Assembly: GCA_022497145.1 (NCBI GenBank)
Contig: MU385856.1
Coordinates: 62,001-126,000 of the forward strand
Source of the DNA: Rostrohypoxylon terebratum
Lineage: Eukaryota > Ascomycota > Sordariomycetes > Xylariales > Hypoxylaceae
Length of the DNA stretch: 64,000 nt
Reading direction: 5' to 3'
Shown here piece after piece: positions 23,609-34,936 of this stretch; position 1 is the first letter of the stretch; each line of letters starts with the position of its first letter. The translations under genes were made by a program, and so were the position numbers. Under the pieces are notes generated by a model, which ran no database searches, was not told where the DNA came from, and saw only the letters and a list, made by a program, of their open reading frames with translations.

Positions 23609-26357
23609 TCAGGAACCACCAGACGACGGCGAACTAGCACCCTTATTCCTACGGAAGAATGTCGAGACGTTCATCCTGAATCTGCTGCCTTTCTTCTTCA
23701 GCCCTCGCTCTGGTTCCGGCTTGAGAGTGTTCCCGTTAGAATCCTCCTCAGAATTGCCTGACTCGAAGCCCATCATCGGCGCTATCAAACGCGAATCGGG
23801 TGCAGTGACTGTAGTGACAGGTAGGTTACATGGGCGTTCGCGTTCCATGGATTCTTGGCTGACGATGCTGGTGCCCTGAGTGCTTGGCGATAGAGGCATC
23901 TTGCCTGTAGTAGCGCTAGTAGCCTGTGATTGCCAATCTCCCGTTGGCACTGAGCTGCTTCCGTCTGTAGTCTCGCTACAACGTTGCTTTCCATTATGTC
24001 CGATCAATTTATTTTCTGGATCGTTGATATTAAATGGGTCGCTCGCGGCAAAGTCAGCAACGCTATCAAAACCGGTGGAGACGCCGTTCATCTCCTTATA
24101 ATTCACCGGAATGCTAGGAATGTGGTAAAGCTGGTCAGGAGGCGATGCGCCGGCCCTCTTTGAATCGGCATGGTTCGGGACGAGGTCGGAGTCTTTCGGC
24201 GACCCGACCTTCTCCGGCTGAATGGCAAGGCTCCCTGAACGAGGAGAGGCAATCCTTTCGGCCAATCTTTTCTTTCTCTCGTCTCCCATACCTGGAATCT
24301 CTTCTATAGTCTTCTCAAAGAAAGACTTATTCCTCTCAAGCTCGTCGACAGTATACTGCATTGCAGGCAGAACGTCAGCAATTCCCTGAAATAGTGGGAT
24401 GGCGAACATGTTCATGAATCCCAACTGGGCCTGAGCCAATGATAAGAAATCTTTCTTCGGTGGCGCAATAAGAGAAGATGGTATGCCAATGTCATTCTCC
24501 ATCGCCGACTGTCTAGAAAATTCATCGCACAGGATATACATCCATTGAAGGGCGGCCTCATTTTCTCGAGCCTGGCAAGATGATTAGTCGCCACCAAATT
24601 CATAAGAGATAAAGCGAACATAGTACTTACAACATTACTGATATCAGCGCACTTAATCAGTAAAGAGCAAAGGAACGCTGTTTGCTCTTCTATCATGCGT
24701 CCGTTCCAGCAATCAATTGAATCAATCTCCTTTAACTTCCCTTGAAGGTCGCCGAGTTTCCTCATATAATCGAAGTGGAGGCCCATGTCTGTTGCTAAGA
24801 TCGAGCTAACCATAAGTGTTCGCATCTTCGTGTTTTCAAAAACCCTAGGCCAATATCTTCGAAGTATCTGTGAATACGCTGCACAGTGGAAAGATTCGAG
24901 AACGGATCGATCGTTATACAATTGTGCTAACGGTGCGTTAAGTACCACCAGAAACCCGTTGTTTACACCAGGATGGCCAACATCGTGACCTATTGCTCCT
25001 ATGAGAAGAGTTAATGCCTCAAAGGGTCTAATCAAATATGCCAATGGAGATTTATCGGTTGGCGTGGCAGGTCCAGATCGAGAGGGGTATGGCGGTAACG
25101 CTCCAATTTGAACAAGGAAGTTGAAAGTTGCTTGGAGAACATCGACAGCATGTCGGAAATTGTGATAGGGCACAAATGTATTATAAGCCGCGCGCGTGGC
25201 GACGAGAAATGTTGTTAATTGGTCTGTTTTTTTTTCACTATGAGTAAGCCGGCCATAGAGAGGAAACACATCAGTTGCTCACCTGTTGGTATTCGCCAAT
25301 GCTCAAGTTCAGGCATTGTAAAAGCATGCTTAAACATGATGATAGCGGCGATTAGGAGAGCATCGTCGCCAAAGTCATGAGCGCAAAAGTGCCACTTGCC
25401 TACAGCCTCGGCGATTTCGGATCGGTGTTCAGACGGAACGCTGACTTTAACACTCCCAATGCGATCATCGGATTCTGTGCTTAAACGGCAAATCCCTTTC
25501 ATTAAACCAGACACCATTGCCTCCCTAAGGTATGAATAAGGTTGGTCTTCATGTACACCCACCCACGACCTCTTACGACCTCTTGAGACTTCTAGTGCCG
25601 CTTGCTGTTCCCTAGCAGCCTTTTTATGAGCCCGATACGCGTGAACTTCCAGAGTTGTGAGGGTTTTAATATGCATTGGGCTAGCCATCACATCCACGGC
25701 ACCCGAGTCCAAGCACCTTCTCAGCAGAGCGCGGCTAGATAAAGATTTGTTAGTAGTACCCGGTGCCTCGAAGAGATAGCCGACATAATCAGACCGTGAA
25801 GGATCGTCGTTTGCGCCATCGTTTGTGCTGTCTTTCGCTGGCGGGCTCTGCAACGAGGGGAAACTAATGATGGGAATAGGCACAACCAATCTTGTAAGGC
25901 TCCTCAGATGGGTTTCGTAGACGATCCTCTCTAATAATTTTAAGCCGTACAATTCTCCTATCAAGTCCCCTTCCGTCAGTTCGCCCCGCGATGCTTCGGA
26001 GCAAGGAGAATGATCCCGTTCATTTAGTGGCAATTCTAACGCTTGCTCGTCGTAGGGTGTATCAATCAATACAAGCGTTGGTTTGAGCTCTACCATGGAC
26101 GTGTCATGCAGGTGAAACAATTTTGATATGCAAGCCGCGCCACTTGCGCACACATGTACTAGATCATATATTAGCTGATATAAAAGCGTAGAAGCCGACG
26201 TTATGCACTAACCATTGCCGAAGGCATCGAGCAAAAGTCTGAGGTTGGCGCGAAGCTCGCCAGTCTCTGGTATCTCTGTTGTGCCGCCAGACCCAAGTGT
26301 TCGGTCCTCGAGCACGTTACGGTCCACGTAGATAACATTACATGTTGCACTATCCAT
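23609..26357 (-). CDS. PDE2: 3',5'-cyclic-nucleotide phosphodiesterase (PDE2 type)
   Basis: Class I cyclic-nucleotide phosphodiesterase, hydrolysing cAMP to AMP and so damping protein kinase A signalling. Exons 26213-26357, 25283-26158, 24631-25223 and 23609-24571 give 858 aa. The metal-binding HD signature is intact: HNFRH at 361-365 and HDVGHPGVNN at 420-429, followed by the ADISNV segment at the end of exon 3. Intron 3 joins KCADISNV to ARENEAALQWMYILCDEF. Intron 2 joins EHWRIPT to DQLTTFLVATRAAYN and ends in an A-rich CAG acceptor. The N-terminal 330 residues resemble the poorly conserved regulatory half of fungal PDE2. The C-terminal extension of about 250 residues is Ser/Pro-rich and disordered and finishes with a Lys/Arg- and Phe-rich stretch. 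The start at 26357 lies in a short exon with good frame continuity. Confidence 0.93.
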
Positions 26358-27181
26358 CACGGCGGGCTATGGCATCCAGCCTGGCGACCGGAGCACTACC
26401 GCCGAGTTGATTTTGTTGTCGCAACTGCAATCGACTGCGGAAAGTAGCTGAATAGAGGGAAATAAATTCAATTGGGTCGCAAATATAGGTTGTATGATGT
26501 TTTAATCCGCGACAGAATTAGTATGTCGTGTGTGCGACGGCAATGACAGTTGAGGCGCAAAGGTCGTACTTGGGACTGGAAGAGGCTTCGACAAGCCAAC
26601 CACTCAAAACCAGGTCACACTTCAAAAAGAAACAACCATCCAAGAGGTCCAAGAGGCGAATCGCGCATGCGACAGACTACGAATTGCGCTATAGCTATTG
26701 GTTATGTAGTTTCGAAGGAAGACGTCGAGGAATGGTGGAACGGATTAGTAACATGGGACTCGGGACAAGCGAAGACGCACATATACGTGCGACTATGATC
26801 GAACGTGTAATAGATAGAGAGATAGAGAGGGCTGCGAAAGTCCTGGAAGTTCTGGTAGTCCTGGAGAAAGGAACGACGTTACACTCGAACGGGGAATGAT
26901 AATGCGTTTCGTAACAACTGCGACTCTTAGTTCGTCTAAGAATTGCTTTTTTTCTCTTTCCTTTTCTCTTTTCTCTTTTCCTTTTCCTTTTTCTTCTTAT
27001 TTCCCTTTCTAGAAGCCGCAAAGAAAGGTTGGTCGAGGTAGCCAAGTCCTAGGAAACAAAATACTGGTTGAATTGAGCCTATCTTAGAGACTAATTTATT
27101 TGAAATATCGAAGTCGAAAACCTGGGGGCCAATACAAAGGGTCGTCGATAAGTGGTTGTGAAAGATGCATGTACAGCTCGT

Positions 27182-27298
27182 GGGACAATGTGTGTGCGTG
27201 CGCGCGTGTGTGTATGTGTGTATGTATGTGTGCGTGGTGTGCAGTGTGTAGTGTGTAGTGTGTAGTGTGTATTGTATGTTGTGTGTTGTGTCGACAGA
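27182..27298. repeat. TG-rich imperfect microsatellite
   Basis: About 115 bp of alternating purine-pyrimidine sequence, mostly GTGTGT with TATG and GTAG interruptions. An (AAT)n run follows immediately to about 27322. Alternating TG/CG tracts of this length can adopt Z-DNA and are mutation-prone. Confidence 0.88.
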
Positions 27299-29071
27299 AT
27301 AATAATAATAACAATAATAATAAGATAGGGAATAACAGATAGGTATTTCGAACTTTTCGAGGTTATCGAAGTAACAAACGACGTCAAGAAGATCAGGCGA
27401 TGGACATGGGAGAAAGGTGAAGACCAAACACGATCCTTATGCGGGATTGTACAATAAAAGAGAAGAAAGAAAGAGAAGAAGAGGAGCAAGTGAAGTTTGC
27501 GATTAATCGGGTGTCATTTTTAGTGCGACGGCAGTGAAGAGTGAAGGGTGAAGGGTTGAAGGGTGAAGAAGGTGCTTGCTTGGAATTCAAAGGTCCACTA
27601 GACTACTGTGACTTAAGAGAAAAAAAAAGGTACTTCAAAAGTACATATGTAGGTACATAGGCACTAACTAAAAAAGAAAAAAAAGCTAAAACCCCAGCAG
27701 TAGGATCGCGGGCAAGGCGGGTGTATTAGACGGGGTCTATTAAGGTGGTTGGTAATGTTTTGGTAACGCGATAGCATTTCAGGTATCTATGTCGATTCAA
27801 GTCTCGTGCTTTTTTCTTCTTCTCTGCATCAAGTGTGTGTAAAGTGTGTAAATATGTTATACCATGCGTATTACTTATGTATTCGCATAGTACATGATAT
27901 GTTGTGGGTAATTCTTTAAGTACTAGGTAGAGTTATGTAGATGCAAATCATGAAAGGGCCTAAGGCCTGGGATGGCAGGAGAGGAACTCGATAGTAGATA
28001 AACGTTTTGTAAAGGATCGATGATGTAAAATGCCGTTGTGTGCTATGGTCGGTTTCAAGATATTGGTCGTGGATCCGTATCACAGTCTTGGGTCGAAAAT
28101 GCGTTTGGAAGACGCGGCGGAAGTTGGGGGCCGTCAATCGATCTTTTTTCCCTCGTGTGAGGATTGACATTGAACATGTCACTGCATCTGGAATTCAAAG
28201 ACGTTCATCACATTATGAGAGACAATGGAAAAGGTTGCATGCTGTGTGTAGTATGCAAATGTACTACGTGATGTATTGTACAATACAGAAGCTGCGGTAC
28301 AGGTACAGTCCTACATAGTACATAGTACAGATATTCCCATGTACATACAATACAATTACAATACGAGGCATCCAGTACCCCTCATATCTTGACAGTAGGT
28401 ACCTTCCCGACCAAGACCGACCTGCCCTCTTCAGAGTTTTGTACATGGCTCAAATAATTATGTACACAGGGCGTACCCGGGTATCGTTGTATTGTTGTAT
28501 TGTTGTATCGTGGATGGCTAGGAAAGCACCTGGCACCTGGCGATATGCAAGTGTTACCTACTAGAACTTTTAGAAACACGGGCACAGTATGATCATAGCA
28601 TAAGGGGAATACCATACTTATATATGTGCGTTGGTACATACATACCTACATACAATGTACATATACCAGGATCAGGTATGTACTATTATCGCGCGCGCGT
28701 GAGTACTAAGTAGAATGTAGATACGTACATGAAGTGGGAATGTTTTCATTAGTCGACCTTAGCAGAAAGTGGCAGATTATCCATGATCCGTGCGGCTGAT
28801 GGGAAGATACATAGCTCAGGATGTTTAATAATTGTGATTATCACAGCCAATAATAGGAATGGCGAAATTGACGGTAAAAGTGGTGAATGCCAAAGTTCCA
28901 ACCTTATGATCGGTTTCGGAGCTGCCGCCTTGTTACTACCTACGTAGTACTACCTAGCAGCAGAACGACCGACTCAGGTTCTGCTTACGTCTCTTGCGTT
29001 TCTTAGTTCCATGGGCAAGCATGGGCAAGCATGGGCAAGGCATGGGATGAGATGGACATGGATGCGATGCG

Positions 29072-29095
29072 GTGCGTGCGTGCGTGCGTGCGTGC
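29072..29095. repeat. (GTGC)n microsatellite
   Basis: Five to six tandem GTGC units in the 26.4-34.9 kb desert. Three copies of a CATGGGCAAG decamer lie about 50 bp upstream, at about 29018-29042. Confidence 0.88.
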
Positions 29096-29597
29096 ATCGT
29101 AAGCAGACTCCGCTTAAAAGTCGACAAGCTTCAGGGAAGGAATCGACTTGACTGGTTGCGACGCTGCTATTCTCTGCGGTGCGGGTCTGGTGGTCCGGGA
29201 ACCCCCTGTCTGACTGGGCAACCGTGTGCTGCGTGTGTACCCTTGGCGATTCCTTGGAGGGGGAAGCTTCGAAGGCTTCGAATGCTTCTGGAAGCCTGAT
29301 GGAAGCCTGTAACGATGGAGCCTTGGAAGGCGAAAGGGAAGAGAAGGGAAAAAGAAGAAAAAAGTGGGAGAGTGGGTACTATGGGGCGGAACGGGAAAGG
29401 TGGATTCATCCGACCAATGAAATCTTATGTCTTTCATCCCAAATCCGTACAGTACGGAAAAGAGTTAATACATAGTACAAGAGTTACACAGGGCAGACAG
29501 GACCACAGGCACGTCCTCTTTTTTACCTTTTCTGCCCTGATAGTTGTGTCGATCATTCAATCCATTCCTCAACTTATGCAGTTCGCTGCCACGAGCC

Positions 29598-29645
29598 CAC
29601 GCACACCACGCACACCACGCAACACCCACGCCAACCACGCCAACC
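29598..29645. repeat. CCACGCACA-type tandem repeat
   Basis: Imperfect tandem array of CCACGCACA and CCACGCCAA 9-mers, about five copies, C-rich on the plus strand. It lies in non-coding sequence. Confidence 0.8.
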
Positions 29646-29819
29646 ATTCCTTGTCTTCGATAGATCCATTGATTTCCAACGTGGCTCAGTTTAAACCCGA
29701 TTTAGCTTTTTTTTTCCTTTCTCGATGGGGTATCATGCTATACATTCCTACTTACCTATATGCATACTCTTACATATACATAGTATTATGTAAATACTAC
29801 TACTACTAGTATAGTAGGT

Positions 29820-29835
29820 AAAAAAAAAAAAAAAA
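29820..29835. repeat. poly(A) tract, 16 nt
   Basis: Uninterrupted run of sixteen adenines in the gene desert. There is no adjacent gene body or target-site duplication to suggest a retrotransposed copy. Confidence 0.85.
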
Positions 29836-30210
29836 GGTATCATACTGATTACAAACACGTATTCATCATCAATTCGGTTCCGTCCGCTTCCTGTTTCTGA
29901 TTAGCTTTTATAACGCTTCAGCTGGCCAGGACCCCCGTAAGCGGGACGTTCGGGACTACTATGTAGGTAATCGCCAGGACTATCAGGTCATCCCTAACTC
30001 GTACACTCGTATTACGGTTTGCCCGTCTAAAATGTAGCAGCTGAAAGCAGCCTCAAAATTGAAGATTGATAATTGATCGAGGCCGATGGAATTTCAATAA
30101 TACGTATCAATAACATGGCAAACACCGATGCGATGAGCATGTCATGCCGAAATCATGACGCTCACCCCTCCGTCTTATTTTCACCGACAGCAGATGGCCT
30201 AGCCAGTCTG

Positions 30211-30234
30211 CCAGCCAGCCAGCCAGCCAGCCAG
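30211..30234. repeat. (CCAG)n microsatellite
   Basis: Six tandem CCAG units with no interruption, in the 26.4-34.9 kb spacer. Confidence 0.9.
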
Positions 30235-33200
30235 GCCTCTTCGAAGCTAGGGTCGCCTTTAATCTTAGATCCGTCTTAGCTGGGTCTCTCAGCTCGAGAG
30301 ATTGGGAGAGATCTAAGATGAGGAGCCTTTTTAGTGGTGACCTTGGTGACCTCGGTGACTCATTATCGATCGCTTCCAAGTACCTATATTAGGTACTTAC
30401 TTCCAATTGGAATATGGATACTTCCAAGGCTACCGGCTATCAATCTTAATGAGCGAGCCAGCGAGTCATTGGCGTTGATCTTGAGCGACGAATCGCGCGT
30501 CGCTTGGCAAGCCCAGATGCAGGTTGCAAAAGTATGTTGATTTTTTTATTTCTATTATCTCTCTTTCCACCACTGAGCACCGCCTGAACCACCTATCTAT
30601 CATTGTATCTCGTGAGCCACATTCCCAGAAACAAGGTTTATCTCGCGGTCTCTCAAATCCAAATTCATGACCCAAAAGTCCAAATAAGCAGAACCGTGAT
30701 TCTGCTCGCTGTTTTACCACTAACAAACATGTTAGGATGATGACCTACTGTGTATATGTTCATATTTGTCTCGAATGTCGATTATCGAATCCTTCCGAAG
30801 CTGATGAATATCAATGATCGTTCGTACCAGGCAGCCTGACAACGACGGACAGGGTTATCATCCGTGGGTAGGCATCGTGGATGTACATAAGTACATACCA
30901 TACATACATACATGAGCTGATGAGCTATACTTAGATCCCTGATTCTCGATACTACTACTACTACTAGTATGTACGTTTTGGCATATAGTATATAGTATAC
31001 TATACTACCTAACTACTACATACTACATAGTAGTATGTAGAAATTTTTAACCGCACGTCTTCCTTTTGGTCCCTGAATTACCAACCCCTGCGTTACACTA
31101 AAGCTTTACCCCTTTTTACTCAATATCAGTGATCTTCTCCCTTTCTAGTATTGGTCATTTTCGGCTGTGTCATCCCCAAACAGCAACTCTGCCGCATCCT
31201 CTTTCACGACCTTCCTCTTACAGTAGTATCGCACAATCGCTGAAATAAAGAGATCTGTTGGTTCTACATAGTATATCCATCTCCACCTACGCGAAACAAC
31301 CACGAATCGAGACTATCGGATCTATTCTCCATACATACCTAGCACGACTAGCACGACTAGTGTAGCACGTATTATGTACCTTGCTAATACGCGACAGAGA
31401 CGATCCATCCGTTTTGTTCCCTGCCTGAACCAAGCTTTTGAATGCTTACTTAACCTTACTTAAACGATTTGAAAGATCTACGCTTCTCCTACCGCTCTGC
31501 CGCTCTACTTACATACCACACACGCACGTCCATGTTCCTAATCTTCCAACCCATCTAACCTGCCTGTCTCGGTCTACCATTCGTTTGCATGGCTAGACTC
31601 TACACCATCGCCCATTCTGAGATGGCCACGCTCCCCATTACCTAGTACCTTCTTTATCTGGTCCGGGGGCTACAACCGGATTGGCGGAATGCGACACAAT
31701 TGACGGAGCAGCAAGGCTACGGAAAAGCAAGATCTAGCCTATCTGAGCTCCGATATGGCTTCCTCCTTCAAAGCGTATAGCTTTACCCTCAGATACGCAC
31801 AAGCCCTATTCCCACATATGCTTGTAACCCACTACCACATTACCTCGATCAGGATATCAGGTTATGAGTAGTATTTGTTACCTGTCATCTGTCATAGTAT
31901 GTTCGAACACCTATGGTCGTCCCAACGGAACGCTTCCCCAGGTTTCACGGTACCAAGACAACGTGGTGAGAGCATTACTCAATTCTCCGCCAGTCCGGCA
32001 ACCTTCAATGTCCGTAGGCAAGGTCCTCTCCCTGTTTATTCCGAATTCGCATCCTTCGCGTTAGTTACCGTGCATGAGGACGAATGTCATGGCCACATGT
32101 CAGCTTGGATGCTGAGCCTCATCAATGTTGAAAACTCATCACCTGCATCTAAGTGCCGCATGTACGACGACGTTGTTTCTAGCGTCACCAAATTCAAAGG
32201 AAAATATTGGTCATCCTTCGCCGGTACCTTTTTTGCTCAGCCTCCAGCCTTACTACAATCTCGGTCTGCTGCCTATCTGTATGAAACTTCCCCTCGGGTC
32301 ACCGAAATCCCCGAGTCTCACCCGGAGCTATGTTTTCTTATCAAGCTCCGACGAAGCTAGCTCGAGGAGTCATTCGTTTCTGACTGCCGTATATGGTTGT
32401 GTGAGGACCTGGCTATACGTTGTCTTCACGTCACGGGCGATCCATCCCGTTTCGGGCTTCAAACCTGTATTATCTATTAAAGATGTGCGGAACATACCGC
32501 ACTCCGGTTGCCCACTATCTGCATTTCTCAAAGTCAAAGTGGTCTATTTTACTAATGATCAAGGCACTCCGCAGCCAAGAAATATCCCCGAAGTTATGTA
32601 AGGCTTCCATCCAGTACAGCAACCTGTCACCATCCTCTGCCAATCGTCCCGCGCTGCTCCGCCCGTCAACGCGGCTTTCTATATTTGTCCCAGGGTGAAA
32701 CATCGGCACACTGGCGAATATCGTGCGATCAGAGTTGTATTCCTAGTTCCGCGAATGTGATCGACTGACGCGACTGGGAGCGGCCTTAAAACGAGACACT
32801 CGGCCGATGCAGCAAGATCTTTTGATCGATTCACGCCTATGCCTATGTCATAGGACTTTGGTTCCCCAACTTCCAATGTTGCGTTGCCTAACAATAACTC
32901 ATCGAGCATTGTGTAGCATCTCGATGAGCCACGCCGACGTCAATCATCTAGGTAAGGTGACGTGTCCCTTCCGATGGACATCTTTGATCTCTAGCGAACA
33001 AGTTCAAATGCCGAGTCTCAAGGCAACAAAATATCAAGAGGTATTAGAAATTTCAATCATGAAAACCAAAGGTGTCGACGTGAGTGTGTTGATCATTTGA
33101 CCTATACGCCATCACCCATAGATCTGTCACTCAGCAGTGCAGCAACTTCCGAATTACAACAGATTACTGGTTGAGTTGGCAAGGAATCCTTCTTGTAGAA

Positions 33201-34936
33201 CTATCTAACCTAGCTGATTATTCTATGGTAAGTTAAGTAACTTTGTGAGCCTTAACCAACTCAGATACGGAGGCACTTCGGCCACCACCGGCCACCACCC
33301 AGCTTGGAAAGATGCCACACGGCCAAGTGTGTATACAGACAGATTATCGATACCAAATGACTACATTGGCCACTCAAAATCACCAACGTTTGGTTTATTT
33401 TGTCAAGAACCTCAGTGTTACTATTCACGACATCCTGAGCTTAGTAGGACAATACCCGTCTTCCCCATACCCCAGAATCTACATAGCTATAAACAAACGC
33501 CCGAAAATTCGCCGAATATGCACATCATTGGCCATGTGGGAACGGATATCGCGACCACATCGCTATGTACATACCTAACTTAAAAAAAATCATGTGAAAA
33601 TCCATATATACCATCATTTGCAATGTAAGGTTCTTTTAACATCCGTCGAAAAAAAATAGCGTAGGTAGGTACCTAGGTCCTAAGTCTTAGGTATAAGTCG
33701 CTTCAACCCTCGAGCTCTCGGACAAAAGTTCGCTCATAGGCTTGAGCGTAAAGCGTCCCCTTCGAGAAGAGTCGGACGAAGCTTGTTTTCTCGAACCTCT
33801 ATCCCTGCAAGATGGGTCGGAAGGTACCTACTATGTAATGACAGGGTATGCCAAGAGGTGGTTATAGCGTCTCGTATTGTATGATCGCCTCTTCGCTGCA
33901 TAGCCTTGAGAAATATATATATATATGTAAATATACCTACCCAGGTATACGCTATTATTACAAAATACTTTGGCTCAATAAGAAGAGGTATCCATAGAAT
34001 AGGAATGACTAATCTGCCTACGCCGTCGTCATACAGCTTTATTCGGTGGCAGCTACGGATTTCCATCTCAAACCCCGAGTCAGCAGGTCCCTTACATATA
34101 TATAATATCTCTTAGAATGAGCTGAGATCCTTTTCTGACGCGGCATGAAATCTAGCTTAGTAAAATAGCATCATCCTACATCCTCGAGTATCTACAGGGT
34201 AGGGTAGCGGCGGGAGATGAGGTAAGACATGATCACGTACATGATCTCTATTACGCGGGACTTCGCGCTCTCACGTACTCACAGCCTCACCCGAGACAGC
34301 TGAAAAGTGGCTACGTTACCGTTCCTGACCAGCAAAACGGGGCAGACCCAGAACACCCGGTCAAGATTCTACATCATGTCACTAATCATACGTGTGAGGT
34401 TGATACATGCATTTAATGTCACGATCGGAGAAAACGAATAGACGCAAAGTAGTCTGTTAAACCTTATGTGAGGACACTGGAATTGAATAGTCCTATCGCA
34501 ACCCAATGTGACCAACAATGCTGATAACTCCCGTCATCCCAATTCATTCGTTTATTCGTACCCGAAGAAGGATTGCGAAAAACTTTGCACAAATCCTCTT
34601 CACCCGCTTTTTATTGCAATGCAACCTATTGCCTATCCTCATAATGCATGCCAGTCGTTTTTAACACGTGGCGATCTATGTCTACATGCTCTGATGCATT
34701 GAATATGAAACCATCGTAGGTCTGATTCACCTCGGATGCGTTGTTATATTAGACATGTGTGCATGTATGGACGCATGTCTCATCCTCGGATATCTCGGAC
34801 ATCGTCGAGATAACGACCCACGGACGCTGAGGTTTCTCTTGGTAATGGACTGGTACAGAGGGTAACCCCCTAAAAAAGAGGCCACATCTCCATTAGAGTC
34901 AGACTTGTTGCCCCATCAGCGAAACCTGAATGTCAC

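Larger units (their letters stand above)
26358..34936. other. 8.6-kb gene desert rich in simple repeats
   Basis: I could not support any gene. The left part has several microsatellites (features listed separately). From about 31,060 to 32,700 the plus strand is pyrimidine-rich and holds overlapping open frames of 90-160 codons (31875-32360, 32125-32601, 32420-32698) with no recognisable domain and no clear splice-linked continuation. Frames at 32807-33100 and 33245-33583 are equally featureless. The stretch could be a long untranslated leader, a non-coding transcript, or a decayed gene. The flanks must contain the PDE2 promoter on the left and the deubiquitinase 3' end on the right. Confidence 0.5.

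Noticed and set aside
26528..26899. 123-codon plus-strand frame upstream of PDE2
   Set aside because: Basic low-complexity composition, a second frame overlaps it in the same region, and no conserved motif or splice link was found.
29820..29835. retrotransposed copy marked by poly(A)
   Set aside because: No adjacent gene-like sequence and no flanking target-site duplication were seen.
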